Assembly: GCF_030403435.1 (NCBI RefSeq)
Contig: NZ_JAUEPH010000003.1
Location: 434,001-498,000 of the forward strand
Direction: 5' to 3'
Length of the DNA: 64,000 nt
DNA from: Algoriphagus sediminis
GTDB taxonomy: Bacteria; Bacteroidota; Bacteroidia; Cytophagales; Cyclobacteriaceae
In this document: positions 43,116 to 51,705 of the stretch, one piece after another
Numbering within the stretch: the stretch's first letter is position 1
Layout of the letters: each line of letters begins with the position of its first letter
Program-made: the position numbers and the translations under genes
The notes under the pieces: model-generated
The model's input: only the letters and a program-made list of their open reading frames with translations
Told to the model about the DNA's origin: nothing
Databases searched by the model: none

Positions 43116-43316
43116 TTATGACTTTTCACTACTATCACTCTCAGTAGGATGTTCTCCAGCTGGATGCTCATCTCCTTCAGGGTGCTCACCACCTTCTGGA
43201 TGTTCTGTTTGCTCAGCATTGTTTCCTTCTTTTTTACCCCCGCAGGAAGTAAAGGCCAAAGAACTTACAAAGAGCATTACAAGAGCCAGGCTCGTGATTG
43301 ATTTTAAGATTTTCAT
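43116..43316 (-). CDS. Small lipoprotein with EHPEG repeats (possible metal binder)
   Basis: A 66-aa lipoprotein from ATG 43316; a longer in-frame reading to 43385 would cross the promoter element. The signal is 'LALVMLFVSSLAFTSC', and the lipobox Cys25 is followed by GG. The mature 40 residues carry four short repeats: EHPEGG, EHPEGD, EHPAG, EHP. The His-Pro-Glu spacing suggests weak divalent-metal binding or simply a disordered surface tether; neither is established. A TACATTTG element lies 24 nt upstream on this strand. No family was recognised. Confidence 0.75.
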   Translation of the reverse strand: MKILKSITSLALVMLFVSSLAFTSCGGKKEGNNAEQTEHPEGGEHPEGDEHPAGEHPTESDSSEKS

Positions 43317-43339
43317 AGCAAATGGTTGATTATTTAGGT

Positions 43340-43347
43340 CAAATGTA
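43340..43347 (-). promoter_or_regulatory. Candidate -7 element of the EHPEG lipoprotein gene
   Basis: The minus strand reads TACATTTG, an exact TAnnTTTG match, with about 18 nt from the likely start site to ATG 43316. The -33 element is not evident. Confidence 0.45.
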
Positions 43348-43406
43348 AACAGATTTAGAGAAGTTTTTAAAAATATCCTTTCCAACTTATTGCCCTTTTT
43401 ACAGAA

Positions 43407-43805
43407 TTAGAGCATTAGGTAGGAATCCCGAATCCACGAAATTAACTCAGGGGATAGCTCTTCCAAGGTTGAAATCCGCAGGTGGTTCTCATACTTTTTT
43501 GAAACCGATCGGGACTTAAAAAATGGTGGGCAGGATTGAGCTTCCTGGGAGTAGAACTGTAAATCCAGAACCTTAGTCATTGGACGAATGACCAAGAATG
43601 TTTGATTGTGAACGAAAAGAATGGCTTTTCTGGTGTTATTCACAATGACATCATCCCACTCGATAATTTCTGCCAATATTTTGTCAAAGACATATTCAAG
43701 CTCCTTTGGTTTTCCCTCAAATAAAGAACTCAAATCGGCCTTAATACACGTGTGCCATTGATTTTCTTTTTTGAAATCACGTTCACATTTCGGACAGGTC
43801 CACAT
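43407..43805 (-). CDS. DUF5655 domain protein with N-terminal zinc finger
   Basis: A 132-aa cytoplasmic protein beginning 'MWTCPKCERDFKKENQWHTC', a C2HC-like zinc-binding pattern. The DUF5655 domain follows ('LSSLFEGKPKELEYVFDKILAEI', 'NNTRKAILFVHNQTFLVIRPMTKVLDLQFY', a basic 'SRSVSKKYENHLRISTLEEL'). Family function is unknown. It lies 13 nt downstream of the WD40-like lipoprotein gene on the same strand, so cotranscription is likely. Confidence 0.8.
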   Translation of the reverse strand: MWTCPKCERDFKKENQWHTCIKADLSSLFEGKPKELEYVFDKILAEIIEWDDVIVNNTRKAILFVHNQTFLVIRPMTKVLDLQFYSQEAQSCPPFFKSRSVSKKYENHLRISTLEELSPELISWIRDSYLML

Positions 43806-43818
43806 TTCGATTAGCTTA

Positions 43819-44925
43819 TCAATTACCTATCCACTCGGCTACAAATAAGTTGGTGTCTCGAGTACCGCCATTATTTCTGTTGGAAGCAAAAACTAGGTGC
43901 TTTCCATCATTCGAAAAAACAGGGAATGCATCAAAGGTACCATCATTGGTGATTTTTGTTAGTCCCGTTCCATCAAGATTGATCATGAAAAGATTAAAAG
44001 GAAACCCACGTTCTGTCTGATGATTTGATGCAAAAATGATCTTTTCACCTGATGGGTGGAAGAAAGGGGCCCAGTTGGCTTGCCCTAGATCCGTAAGTTT
44101 GCGCGCATCTGTTCCATCCGCATTAGCCACATAAAGTTCCATGCTGGTAGGCATGACCAGGCCTTCGGCCAAAAGGTCCTGATATTCTTTTATTTCCTCA
44201 TCAGTCTGTGGTCTGGAGGCTCTCCAGATAAGCTTGCTTCCGTCTGGGGAGAAAAAAGCCCCACCATCATAGCCCAGATCTGAAGTGACCTGCCTTACAT
44301 CAGATCCATCAAGATTCATGGTAAAAAGCTCCAGGTCCCCAGTTCGCATAGAAGTGAATACCATTCGGTCACCTTTTGGCGATACAGTGGCCTCAGCATC
44401 ATAGCCCGGTTCAAAAGTCAGCTGTTTGAGCTGATTACCCTCCAGATCAGCGGTAAAAATATCGAAAGAGTCATAGATAGGCCACACATACTTTCCATCA
44501 GTTCTTTCTGCTGGAGGAGGAGGACAATTGTCATCCCCTATATGCGTAGATGCATAAACAATGGTATTATCAGGCAGAAAGTAGGAGCAAGTGGTTCTGC
44601 CTAGGCCTGTACTTAGAAGTTTGGGCTGATTTTTCTGAAGATCATCTTCTCTCCAATTCAAATAAAAAATCTGATCACAATCATTTCCCCAGCCAGCGTA
44701 ATCGGACTGAAACACCAGCATACTGTCGTCGAATGACCAATATGCCTCTGCATTATTTCCCCCAAAGGTAAGCTGTTTGATGTTCCTTAGATACTTCATC
44801 TCCTCGGGATGAAGAAGCAAGGAATCAGAAGCCGAATTTCCTTCAATTAGTTCAGTTTCTTTGTTTTCTGACTTGGTGTTACAAGCAAATGCAGCGATTA
44901 AAAGAAGAAAGAATAGCGATCTCAT
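43819..44925 (-). CDS. TolB-like PD40 beta-propeller lipoprotein
   Basis: A 368-aa lipoprotein from ATG 44925 (a TTG two codons upstream is less likely); signal 'SLFFLLLIAAFAC'. The mature part has at least four PD40 blades ('GYDAEATVSPKGDRMVFTSMRTGDLELFTMNLDGSDVRQVTSDLGYDGGAFFSPDGSKLIWRASR', 'ANWAPFFHPSGEKIIFASNHQ', 'FDAFPVFSNDGKHLVFASNRN'), as in TolB and WD40-like periplasmic proteins. There is no peptidase domain at the C-terminus. A binding or scaffold role is inferred. It is divergent from the M28 peptidase gene. Confidence 0.85.
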   Translation of the reverse strand: MRSLFFLLLIAAFACNTKSENKETELIEGNSASDSLLLHPEEMKYLRNIKQLTFGGNNAEAYWSFDDSMLVFQSDYAGWGNDCDQIFYLNWREDDLQKNQPKLLSTGLGRTTCSYFLPDNTIVYASTHIGDDNCPPPPAERTDGKYVWPIYDSFDIFTADLEGNQLKQLTFEPGYDAEATVSPKGDRMVFTSMRTGDLELFTMNLDGSDVRQVTSDLGYDGGAFFSPDGSKLIWRASRPQTDEEIKEYQDLLAEGLVMPTSMELYVANADGTDARKLTDLGQANWAPFFHPSGEKIIFASNHQTERGFPFNLFMINLDGTGLTKITNDGTFDAFPVFSNDGKHLVFASNRNNGGTRDTNLFVAEWIGN

Positions 44926-44948
44926 AATCAATAATTGGGTGTTTTAAT

Positions 44949-44981
44949 TTTGCTGGGCGAAGATACCAATTATTATCTTTG
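44949..44981 (+). promoter_or_regulatory. Bacteroidota-type promoter of the M28 peptidase gene
   Basis: TTTG (44949-44952), a 21-bp spacer and TATCTTTG (44974-44981) match the -33 TTTG / -7 TAnnTTTG consensus in both elements and spacing. The start codon is 19 nt further on. This is the best complete promoter match in the window. Confidence 0.75.
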
Positions 44982-45000
44982 ACCTGAATTTCTAAACACG

Positions 45001-46245
45001 ATGAAAATGAGAATTAAATATATTTTGACTTTGGCAGTGTTGCTGAGTTTTTTGGCTGCTTGCAGCAATGCTCCTACTGATCAGGAACTGATTTCAAGCC
45101 TAAAAGAAGATGTGGTTTATCTGGCAGCGGATGAGCTGGAAGGAAGAGCAATAGGTACTGAAGGGGAGAAGAAAGCGGCTGAATATCTAGCCTTGGAGTT
45201 TGAAAAGGCAGGATTACAAGGAAAAGGGACGGATGGTTTTTTTCAGGAATTCACCGTTTCAAAACCAACAAACCCTCATGAAGAAGCAGTCATCGGAACT
45301 GATGGAGAAGGAGTCACAGGTAGAAATGTGATCGGATATCTGGACAATAAGTCTGAGACCACAATCGTGATCGGCGCCCATTTTGACCACCTAGGACTGG
45401 GAGGTGCTGGGTCCCTTCATCGAGGTGAACCAGAAATCCATAATGGGGCGGATGATAATGCCTCCGGGACAGCAGCCCTGGTGGCTTTAGCCAAAATCTT
45501 AAAAGCAGAAAAACATAATTCTAATTTCCTCTTTATTGCCTTTTCGGGGGAAGAAAATGGTCTTTGGGGCTCGAATTACTTTGTGAAGAACCCCACCATT
45601 GACCTTGAGACGGTGAACTACATGATCAATATGGATATGGTCGGTCGATTAAATCAGGAGAAAACCCTGGCAATCAATGGTGTGGGAACAAGCCCTTCCT
45701 TTGTTCCAGCATTGGATATTGCTAATTCAGATAGCTTGAAGTTAGTGACTTCTGAGTCAGGGGTGGGACCATCTGATCATACTTCCTTTTACTTACAGGA
45801 TTTACCCGTGTTACATTTTTTTACTGGACAGCATGAAGACTATCATAAACCCTCTGACGATTCAGATTTGATTAATTATGAAGGGCTGTTGTCGGTAGTT
45901 CGATACATAGACCGATTGGTGGATGAACTTGATGATGAACCGAAGTTGGCATTTACAAAGACCAAGGACAGTTCAGGGGACTCTCCTCGTTTCTCAGTGT
46001 CACTTGGGGTTGTACCTGACTATTTATATGATGGTGAAGGAATGAGAATAGATGGAGTTTCTGAAGATAAACCTGCCGAAGCAGCTGGCATGATGAAGGG
46101 GGATATAGTTGTCCAACTTGGAGACTCTACCATCGTGGATATGATGAGTTATATGAGAGCCTTATCTGCTTTCAAAAAAGGAGACCTTACCACGGTAATC
46201 TTTGAACGGGAAGGGTTGAGGAATGAAGCTGAGATTGAATTCTAA
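45001..46245 (+). CDS. M28-family aminopeptidase lipoprotein with PDZ domain
   Basis: A 414-aa lipoprotein (signal 'LAVLLSFLAAC', Cys21). The M28 catalytic core has a co-catalytic zinc set: His in 'IGAHFDHLG', bridging Asp in 'GADDNASGTAAL', catalytic/ligand Glu in 'AFSGEENGLWGS', Asp in 'NMDMVG' and His in 'EDYHKPSDD'. A PDZ-like domain ends the protein ('EGMRIDGVSEDKPAEAAGMMKGDIVVQLGDSTIVDMMSYMRAL'). Predicted role: periplasmic release of N-terminal residues from peptides. It has a full promoter at 44949 and a terminator overlapping the next gene's end. Confidence 0.92.
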   Translation: MKMRIKYILTLAVLLSFLAACSNAPTDQELISSLKEDVVYLAADELEGRAIGTEGEKKAAEYLALEFEKAGLQGKGTDGFFQEFTVSKPTNPHEEAVIGTDGEGVTGRNVIGYLDNKSETTIVIGAHFDHLGLGGAGSLHRGEPEIHNGADDNASGTAALVALAKILKAEKHNSNFLFIAFSGEENGLWGSNYFVKNPTIDLETVNYMINMDMVGRLNQEKTLAINGVGTSPSFVPALDIANSDSLKLVTSESGVGPSDHTSFYLQDLPVLHFFTGQHEDYHKPSDDSDLINYEGLLSVVRYIDRLVDELDDEPKLAFTKTKDSSGDSPRFSVSLGVVPDYLYDGEGMRIDGVSEDKPAEAAGMMKGDIVVQLGDSTIVDMMSYMRALSAFKKGDLTTVIFEREGLRNEAEIEF

Positions 46246-46251
46246 TTCAGA

Positions 46252-46287
46252 GAAAGTGAAGTGTTTACTTCGCTTTCCTACTTTTTT
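46252..46287. terminator. Terminator overlapping the convergent OYE gene stop
   Basis: GAAAGTGAAG (46252-46261) pairs with CTTCGCTTTC (46268-46277), with one T:G wobble and loop TGTTTA; a T6 run follows after CTAC. The minus-strand stop codon (46265-46267) lies in the loop. Confidence 0.65.
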
Positions 46288-47488
46288 GCCTTGCTTTTTT
46301 AAACTCATGTTTCACAATAAACATGGATGATGCCATGGGATTCAGATTCGGTTTTAGGCCTCTTCCTTCGGCAATATTGATTAACTGTCGAGCGTAGTAT
46401 CCACCTTCTGCCGCATCCTCAAAAGCACTAAATCCCGTCCTTATCGGAGGGTTTTCCAGATAAGGAATCTTCCCATGGAGGAAGTCCCCCATGATATTAT
46501 AGTTTCCTATAAAAGGCCGACCCATTCCGATTAGATCACAATCACCCTCTCCCAGCACATCATTACAAAAATTAAAAGATCTGAAGCCTCCGGTGATCAT
46601 CAGTGGCACGTCGCATACTTCTCGTACTTTTTTGGCAAAGTCCAGGAAATAAGCCTCCCGCTTGATCGTACTTTCCTTTTTCTTGTCATTCCCCATGAAG
46701 AAAGCTGCTTTTTCATAGGTTCCTCCGGAAATTTCAAGAAGATCTATTCCCTCCTCCTCTAGTTTTTTTACTACAATCAGCGAATCTTCCTCGGTAAATC
46801 CTCCGCGCTGAAAATCAGAGGAATTAATCTTTACCGAAATGGGAAATTCATTTCCAACTGTTTTTCTGCAGACCCGAATAATTTCCAAAAGGAGTCTGCT
46901 TCTATTTTCCAAACTCCCTCCCCATTTATCAGTTCGGTGATTGGTCTTGGGGGATAGAAATTGACTGAGAAGATACCCGTGGGCTGCATGGATTTGGATT
47001 CCTGTAAATCCACTTTCCTGTGATATTTTGGCAGCTTTGGCAAAGCCTTGAATCACTTCTTGGATATCTGATTCAGTCATTGGTTGTGGTTTGCCAAATA
47101 GCCAAAGCTTTTTCAATTGGATAGCTGAGGGCGCTTTGGGTCTTGGATTGACAAATCGATTGGTTTGTCTTCCCGAATGAGAAATCTGAGTCCAAATATG
47201 ATTTCCTGGGCCTTTCGAAGAATCGCTCCAGTCTTTCAGTTTTGGAATCATTTTTTCATCCCCCATGAAGATATTTCCAGCAGATTCCATGTGGTTCTTA
47301 TCAATCATCACATTTCCTGTAATCAACAGACCTGCCCCGGTCTCTGCCCAAATCTTATAGAGATTTTGATGTGCTTCTGTTGGCTCATAGCTGGAATTAC
47401 TCATCCTTTCTGTCATGGCAGCTTTAACCAGTCTGTTCTTAAGGATAGCTCGACAAGGGAGAGTTATGGGTTGGTTGATCGGATTCAT
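46265..47488 (-). CDS. Old-yellow-enzyme family NADH:flavin oxidoreductase
   Basis: A 407-aa FMN-binding TIM-barrel protein: 'LKNRLVKAAMTERMSN' (N-terminal FMN loop), 'WTQISHSGRQTN', 'GFTGIQIHAAHGYLLSQFLSPKTNHRTDKWGGSLENRSRLLLEII' with the HAAH substrate-binding pair, 'FPISVKINSSDFQRGGFTEED', 'LLEISGGTYE', and the phosphate-binding 'DLIGMGRPFI'. Reduces alpha,beta-unsaturated carbonyls in the family; the true substrate is unknown. The length fits single-domain OYEs (no 4Fe-4S extension). A TAAATTTG element lies 17 nt before the start. Confidence 0.88.
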   Translation of the reverse strand: MNPINQPITLPCRAILKNRLVKAAMTERMSNSSYEPTEAHQNLYKIWAETGAGLLITGNVMIDKNHMESAGNIFMGDEKMIPKLKDWSDSSKGPGNHIWTQISHSGRQTNRFVNPRPKAPSAIQLKKLWLFGKPQPMTESDIQEVIQGFAKAAKISQESGFTGIQIHAAHGYLLSQFLSPKTNHRTDKWGGSLENRSRLLLEIIRVCRKTVGNEFPISVKINSSDFQRGGFTEEDSLIVVKKLEEEGIDLLEISGGTYEKAAFFMGNDKKKESTIKREAYFLDFAKKVREVCDVPLMITGGFRSFNFCNDVLGEGDCDLIGMGRPFIGNYNIMGDFLHGKIPYLENPPIRTGFSAFEDAAEGGYYARQLINIAEGRGLKPNLNPMASSMFIVKHEFKKARQKSRKAK

Positions 47489-47505
47489 GGAAATGATTTT
47501 CTGGA

Positions 47506-47513
47506 CAAATTTA
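47506..47513 (-). promoter_or_regulatory. Candidate -7 element of the OYE gene
   Basis: The minus strand reads TAAATTTG, an exact TAnnTTTG match 17 nt before the ATG at 47488. No -33 TTTG at proper spacing was found. Confidence 0.45.
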
Positions 47514-47682
47514 AGGCAGTATTTCTAAGACCCGGTTGTGAATTAGCAAGGTTGGATTATCCATTTTGAAATAAAAAGTAAGGTTTCAGGTAGTTTGAAA
47601 ATTGTGTAATGAGCAATTTTTAATAGTTTCTATGAGACCATTACGGTACAAGAAGATGATGATTTTTCTTTTAAAATCTTAC

Positions 47683-49749
47683 TTAAATCAATTCTGACTT
47701 TTCAAGGGTTCTTTTGATTTGCTCATGCCTTTCCCAAAAGTTGTCTTTAATTTTAGTCATTGCCCTTTGATATTCAGGACTGCTTTTTAATGGATTAAAA
47801 ACAGGCTCGTCCTCCAAGAGTAAAAACCAAAACTGGTAGTTATCTTCTTCGGCAAAGGCCTCAATTTGTTTGATGGCCAAGTCATTGTTACCCTTATAGA
47901 CATTTATCATTGCCAAATTGATATTACGGTACATTGATTGGTCAGCCTCTACATAATCAGAAAACTGCTGAAACAGAAGTTTAGCTTCCTCTTCCATTCC
48001 CATTTTTTCATACACAATGGCGATCTTACCATCCTCCATTGGGTAGATTGACTGTCCGCTTTCCTTGCGGGCTTTCACAAATTTTTGATAATAGAAAAAA
48101 GCACTGTCGTATTGCTCTTCCACATAGTAAAGCTTCCCAATGTCCTGTAAAATATCCAGCCTGGCCTGATTTTTTTCCCACTCACTAATGAGAAGCTGCT
48201 TGGTTCTTTCGATATTTCCATCCTTTGCAAAAAGTATAAATGCCCTCAAGTGTGGGGCATAGTAATTAGCAGGATCAAAGGCTAAAGACCGATCTATATA
48301 TTCCAACGCCTCATCAACAAATCCTGCGCTAATTAGGGCGTTGGAGAGCTGAAGGTAACTGTAGCTTTGAGAGGTTGAGTCACCATTTGTCACCTGTAAC
48401 TGTGTGCCTTTCAGGGCATATTCGAGGTATTTTTCAGTGTTTGGTACCATCCTGAAATAAAAATCTGCCAGCATTTGTATGGCTAATGCTGAATTAGGAT
48501 TGTATTCCAGGGCTTTTTCCAAATAGGGCCGAGCTAGTGAAAACTCCTTGCTTTGGATGTAATAAAAGGCTTTGGCTGTTAGGCTTTCAGCTGATTTAGA
48601 ATCTAATAAAAGAGCCTTGTCGGCATATGAATTGATTTTCTCAGTAAACTGCTTTTCCGAGCGAAACATCTCTAATAAATAATAGGATATCGCCACATGC
48701 GCGTAAGCCAGAGAAAACTCCGGGTCTTGCTCAATTGCTTTCTCAAAAAGTAAAATACCTTTTTGAAGTCCCGCATCGGTTCTGGTGTGATAGGGGTCCA
48801 GGGCCTGCAGGTAATAATCGTAAGCAAGTAAGTTTTCAGTGGGCCGCTTTTCGATTTGTTGGAGTTCAACCGGGGTGATGATCACCTTAATCGCATCAGC
48901 GATTTGGGTTGCGATTTCATTCTGAATAGCGAAAATATCAGCTAATTCCCTATTGTATTGACCCGCCCAGATTTGTTCCTGATCATTGGCTTCTATGAGT
49001 TGAATATTTAGAAGGACCTGTTCGCCGATTTTTTGTCCACTACCTGAGACGAAATAGTTCACGCCCAGTTCTTCAGCCATTTCCAAAATACTTTTGTCTG
49101 TATTTCGATATTTTTCTACCGAAGAACGGCTGATTACCCTTAGGTTTTTGATTTTCTGAAGATTGTTAAGCGTAGACTCCATCAGGCCATTGACAAAGTA
49201 GAGGTTGCTAGAATCGGCACTTTCATTTTTGAAAGGTAGGACTGCGATCGATTTCTCCTCTTCCAAAACTGGCTGGCTTGAATCTGACCAAAGGAAATAG
49301 CCGGCCACTCCAATCAGAATGATAATCAACACGCCGAGAGACCAATATTTCGAGGGCCTTCTATTGATTCCCTTTTTGGGTTGATTTTCATTCGTTTTAG
49401 AAAGGACTAGCTCCTGTTTTCCAACTTCTCCAGGAGGAAAACCATACTGTTCGCGAAAACACTTGATAAAATAAGAAGCGCTACCGAAACCCACCTGATA
49501 CGAAACTTCAGAAACGGTCATGTTTCCTTCTTTGAGCAAATCCATGGCGATTTCCAATCGAATCTGACGAATAAAAACACTTGCGGAAAGGTTCGTAGCG
49601 GCTTGAACTTTTCGGAGCAAATTGGATCGACTCATGTTCATCGCCTCTGCTAGTTCAGATACTCCAAACTGCTCATCGGAAGCTCTCTCTACCACTATGG
49701 CTGTGGCCTGAGAGAGGAAGTCGCTCCTATGTTTTTGATCTTCCACCAT
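47683..49749 (-). CDS. Membrane-anchored AraC-type regulator with TolB-N-like and TPR domains
   Basis: A 688-aa protein. An N-terminal AraC/XylS HTH domain (residues ~15-110: 'FGVSELAEAMNMSRSNLLRKVQ', 'RLEIAMDLLKEGNMTVSEVSYQVGFGSASYFIKCFREQYGFPPGE') is followed by one membrane segment (136-154) and a FlgO/TolB-N-like domain ('SIAVLPFKNESADSSNLYFVNGLMESTLNNLQKIKNLRVISRSSV'). Several TPR repeats run to the end. The DNA-binding end is thus cytoplasmic and the TPR part periplasmic, so it may transmit a signal across the membrane. It is divergent from the ankyrin-lipoprotein operon; direct repeats of 20-bp period lie between (49834-49893). Confidence 0.88.
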   Translation of the reverse strand: MVEDQKHRSDFLSQATAIVVERASDEQFGVSELAEAMNMSRSNLLRKVQAATNLSASVFIRQIRLEIAMDLLKEGNMTVSEVSYQVGFGSASYFIKCFREQYGFPPGEVGKQELVLSKTNENQPKKGINRRPSKYWSLGVLIIILIGVAGYFLWSDSSQPVLEEEKSIAVLPFKNESADSSNLYFVNGLMESTLNNLQKIKNLRVISRSSVEKYRNTDKSILEMAEELGVNYFVSGSGQKIGEQVLLNIQLIEANDQEQIWAGQYNRELADIFAIQNEIATQIADAIKVIITPVELQQIEKRPTENLLAYDYYLQALDPYHTRTDAGLQKGILLFEKAIEQDPEFSLAYAHVAISYYLLEMFRSEKQFTEKINSYADKALLLDSKSAESLTAKAFYYIQSKEFSLARPYLEKALEYNPNSALAIQMLADFYFRMVPNTEKYLEYALKGTQLQVTNGDSTSQSYSYLQLSNALISAGFVDEALEYIDRSLAFDPANYYAPHLRAFILFAKDGNIERTKQLLISEWEKNQARLDILQDIGKLYYVEEQYDSAFFYYQKFVKARKESGQSIYPMEDGKIAIVYEKMGMEEEAKLLFQQFSDYVEADQSMYRNINLAMINVYKGNNDLAIKQIEAFAEEDNYQFWFLLLEDEPVFNPLKSSPEYQRAMTKIKDNFWERHEQIKRTLEKSELI

Positions 49750-49833
49750 GCTAAAAGTCGATTTTCAAGGTAGAGAAATTTACTCAAAGACACCTTGACT
49801 TTTTCCAAAGATTCTCCTGCCATTCAATTGGTT

Positions 49834-49893
49834 TTGCGTCATAGTTTATAGCCTTGCGTCATAATTTTTACCTCTGTGTGATACTTTATGTTT
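49834..49893 (+). promoter_or_regulatory. Three direct repeats of 20-bp period between AraC regulator and ankyrin operon
   Basis: TTGCGTCATA occurs at 49834 and 49854, and CTGTGTGATA (7 of 10 bases shared) at 49874, each exactly 20 bp after the last. Direct repeats spaced about two helical turns apart are the usual layout of AraC-family operator half-sites. They lie 85 bp upstream of the regulator's start and 93-152 bp before the ankyrin lipoprotein start. An operator role is inferred. Confidence 0.55.
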
Positions 49894-49985
49894 TTAGCAC
49901 CCTGCCTTTTACATATACCCTACAGGCTTACCCCAACTTTGTATCAAACGAAAATGAAAAAGTATTCACCAAAAAAATCAGTATT

Positions 49986-50558
49986 ATGAAAACCTTAAAA
50001 AACAACTCGTTCAGAATCATTGCTAGCCTTTTATTAGCTATGGTTTTTTTGCCAGGATGTGGTACAGCACAGGAAAAGACCAGTCAAGACCAGCAAATAG
50101 AGGCTCCTAAAGTCGATATTCATACAGCGATTATGAATAATAATCTGCAGGTGGTCAAGAAGCATATTGCCGCAGGTTCGGATATTAATGTCAAGGAACC
50201 TTTCAGCGGATCAACTCCTTTGATTACAGCCATCACCTTTGATAAGCAGGAAATCGCCAGGGAACTAATAGATGCTGGAGCAGACTTGACCATCGCTAAT
50301 AATGATGGAACAACGCCACTCCATGCCGCAGCCTTCTTTGGCCGCGTAGAAATCGTGGAAATCCTGTTAAATGCCGAAGCAGATAAATCGCTGAAAAACA
50401 ATTTTGGATTTACCCCACGTGAGACCGTCACTGGGTCCTTTGCGGAAGTGAAGCCAATCTACGAATTGATGAAGCAGCAGCTTGGTCCTCTTGGATTTGA
50501 ACTAGACATGGAGCAACTGGAAAAGACTCGTCCGGTCATCGCGATGATGCTTCAGTAA
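49986..50558 (+). CDS. Ankyrin-repeat lipoprotein
   Basis: A 190-aa lipoprotein from ATG 49986 ('FRIIASLLLAMVFLPGC', lipobox LPGC). The reading frame is open upstream to a TTG at 49854, but that start would sit in the direct repeats. Three ankyrin repeats follow ('DIHTAIMNNNLQVVKKHIAAGSDINVKE', 'GSTPLITAITFDKQEIARELIDAGADLTIANN', 'GTTPLHAAAFFGRVEIVEILLNAEADKSLKNN'). A protein-binding role at the periplasmic or outer membrane is expected. It leads an apparent operon with the acyltransferase (25-nt gap) and serine hydrolase. Confidence 0.82.
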   Translation: MKTLKNNSFRIIASLLLAMVFLPGCGTAQEKTSQDQQIEAPKVDIHTAIMNNNLQVVKKHIAAGSDINVKEPFSGSTPLITAITFDKQEIARELIDAGADLTIANNDGTTPLHAAAFFGRVEIVEILLNAEADKSLKNNFGFTPRETVTGSFAEVKPIYELMKQQLGPLGFELDMEQLEKTRPVIAMMLQ

Positions 50559-50583
50559 TCTGAGACTTTAGACTCCTGAAATC

Positions 50584-51684
50584 ATGACAACTCAAAGAAG
50601 ATTCGACATTGATTGGCTTAGGGTGATTGCGATCGCCCTACTGCTGATCTATCATATTGCGATTGTATTTCAGCCTTGGGCGATGTTTCTCGGTTTTATA
50701 AAAAGCGAGGAGCTTATGGAAGAGCTGTGGAAGCCTATGACTCTATTGAATGTTTGGCGAATTCCTTTTCTGTTCTTCGTATCAGGAATGGGTGTTTATT
50801 TTGCCATCCGCAAACGAAATTGGAAGGAACTCATCTTAGAACGGAGCAGGAGAATCTTGCTTCCCTTCCTTTTTGGAATAATAGCCATCGTACCCATTCA
50901 TTTCCTGATTTTCCAAGCTTATTACAAGTTGCCGCTCGGCTATTCTGCTCACCCTGCTCATTTGTGGTTTCTGGGTAACATCTTCGCTTACGTGTTGATT
51001 TTAGCTCCGATCTTCTTTTATCTGAAAAAATCAGAAAATGGAGCTTTTAAGAAGAAGCTAGCAGTCTGGATGAGTAATCCTCTCGGACCACTTTCTCTTT
51101 CTTTGCTTTTCGTCTTGGAAGTAATCTTGGTTAAGCCCCAGGTCTTTGAAATGTATGCCTTGACTTGGCATGGATTCTTTATAGGGATTTTGGCTTTCTT
51201 CTGTGGCTTTCTGCTTGTCTATTCGGGAGATACCTTTTGGAAGACGGCCTTGAAATGGAGATGGGTTTACCTTGGGATCGCTGTAGGAATGTACTTGACG
51301 CGATGGTTTGCCTTTGACTTGGTGGCACCAGGCTATTTGATGGCTATGGAGTCAGTTACCTGGATCTTGGCTATTTTCGGTTTTGGTTATCGATATTTAA
51401 ATAAACCGAGTTTTGCTTTGAGCTATTTGAGCCAAGCGGCCTACCCGGTTTATATTCTCCATATGATAGCTTTGCATGCAGCTGCTTGGGTTATTTTACC
51501 TTTGAATTGGCCGGTTTTGCTAAAGTTTCTCGCCATTATTGTTTTTACAGGACTGTTCTGTTTTGTCATTTTCGAATTCCTAATTCGTAGAATACCTATC
51601 CTCAGACCGCCGTTTGGACTTTCCGCAGAATTCAAAACTAAATCTGCTCCCCGAAGCCCCGCTTTCTTGACGGATCAGGTTTGA
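50584..51684 (+). CDS. Acyltransferase-3 family membrane protein
   Basis: A 366-aa integral membrane protein with about 10 segments. The N-terminal 'RRFDIDWLRVIAIALLLIYHIAIVFQPW' holds the DxLR-type and conserved His of Acyl_transf_3 proteins. 'WRIPFLFFVSGMGVYFAIRKRNWKELILERSRRILLPFLFG' and 'PAHLWFLGNIF' follow the family pattern (OpgC/glucan-modifying branch). It transfers an acyl group to a membrane or envelope carbohydrate; the acceptor is unknown. Second gene of the putative regulated operon. Confidence 0.85.
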   Translation: MTTQRRFDIDWLRVIAIALLLIYHIAIVFQPWAMFLGFIKSEELMEELWKPMTLLNVWRIPFLFFVSGMGVYFAIRKRNWKELILERSRRILLPFLFGIIAIVPIHFLIFQAYYKLPLGYSAHPAHLWFLGNIFAYVLILAPIFFYLKKSENGAFKKKLAVWMSNPLGPLSLSLLFVLEVILVKPQVFEMYALTWHGFFIGILAFFCGFLLVYSGDTFWKTALKWRWVYLGIAVGMYLTRWFAFDLVAPGYLMAMESVTWILAIFGFGYRYLNKPSFALSYLSQAAYPVYILHMIALHAAAWVILPLNWPVLLKFLAIIVFTGLFCFVIFEFLIRRIPILRPPFGLSAEFKTKSAPRSPAFLTDQV

Positions 51685-51705
51685 ATGAATAATGCCTTGT
51701 AAGCA

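Noticed and set aside
43096..43329. A plus-strand open frame coding a Cys/Ser/Gly-rich repeat (GCSP-type units)
   Set aside because: It is the exact complement of the EHPEG-repeat lipoprotein, which has a signal peptide, lipobox and candidate promoter. The Cys repeat is a reading-frame shadow.
49854..49985. TTG start giving the ankyrin protein 44 extra residues
   Set aside because: It would place the start inside the direct-repeat array and hide a clean lipoprotein signal that begins at ATG 49986.
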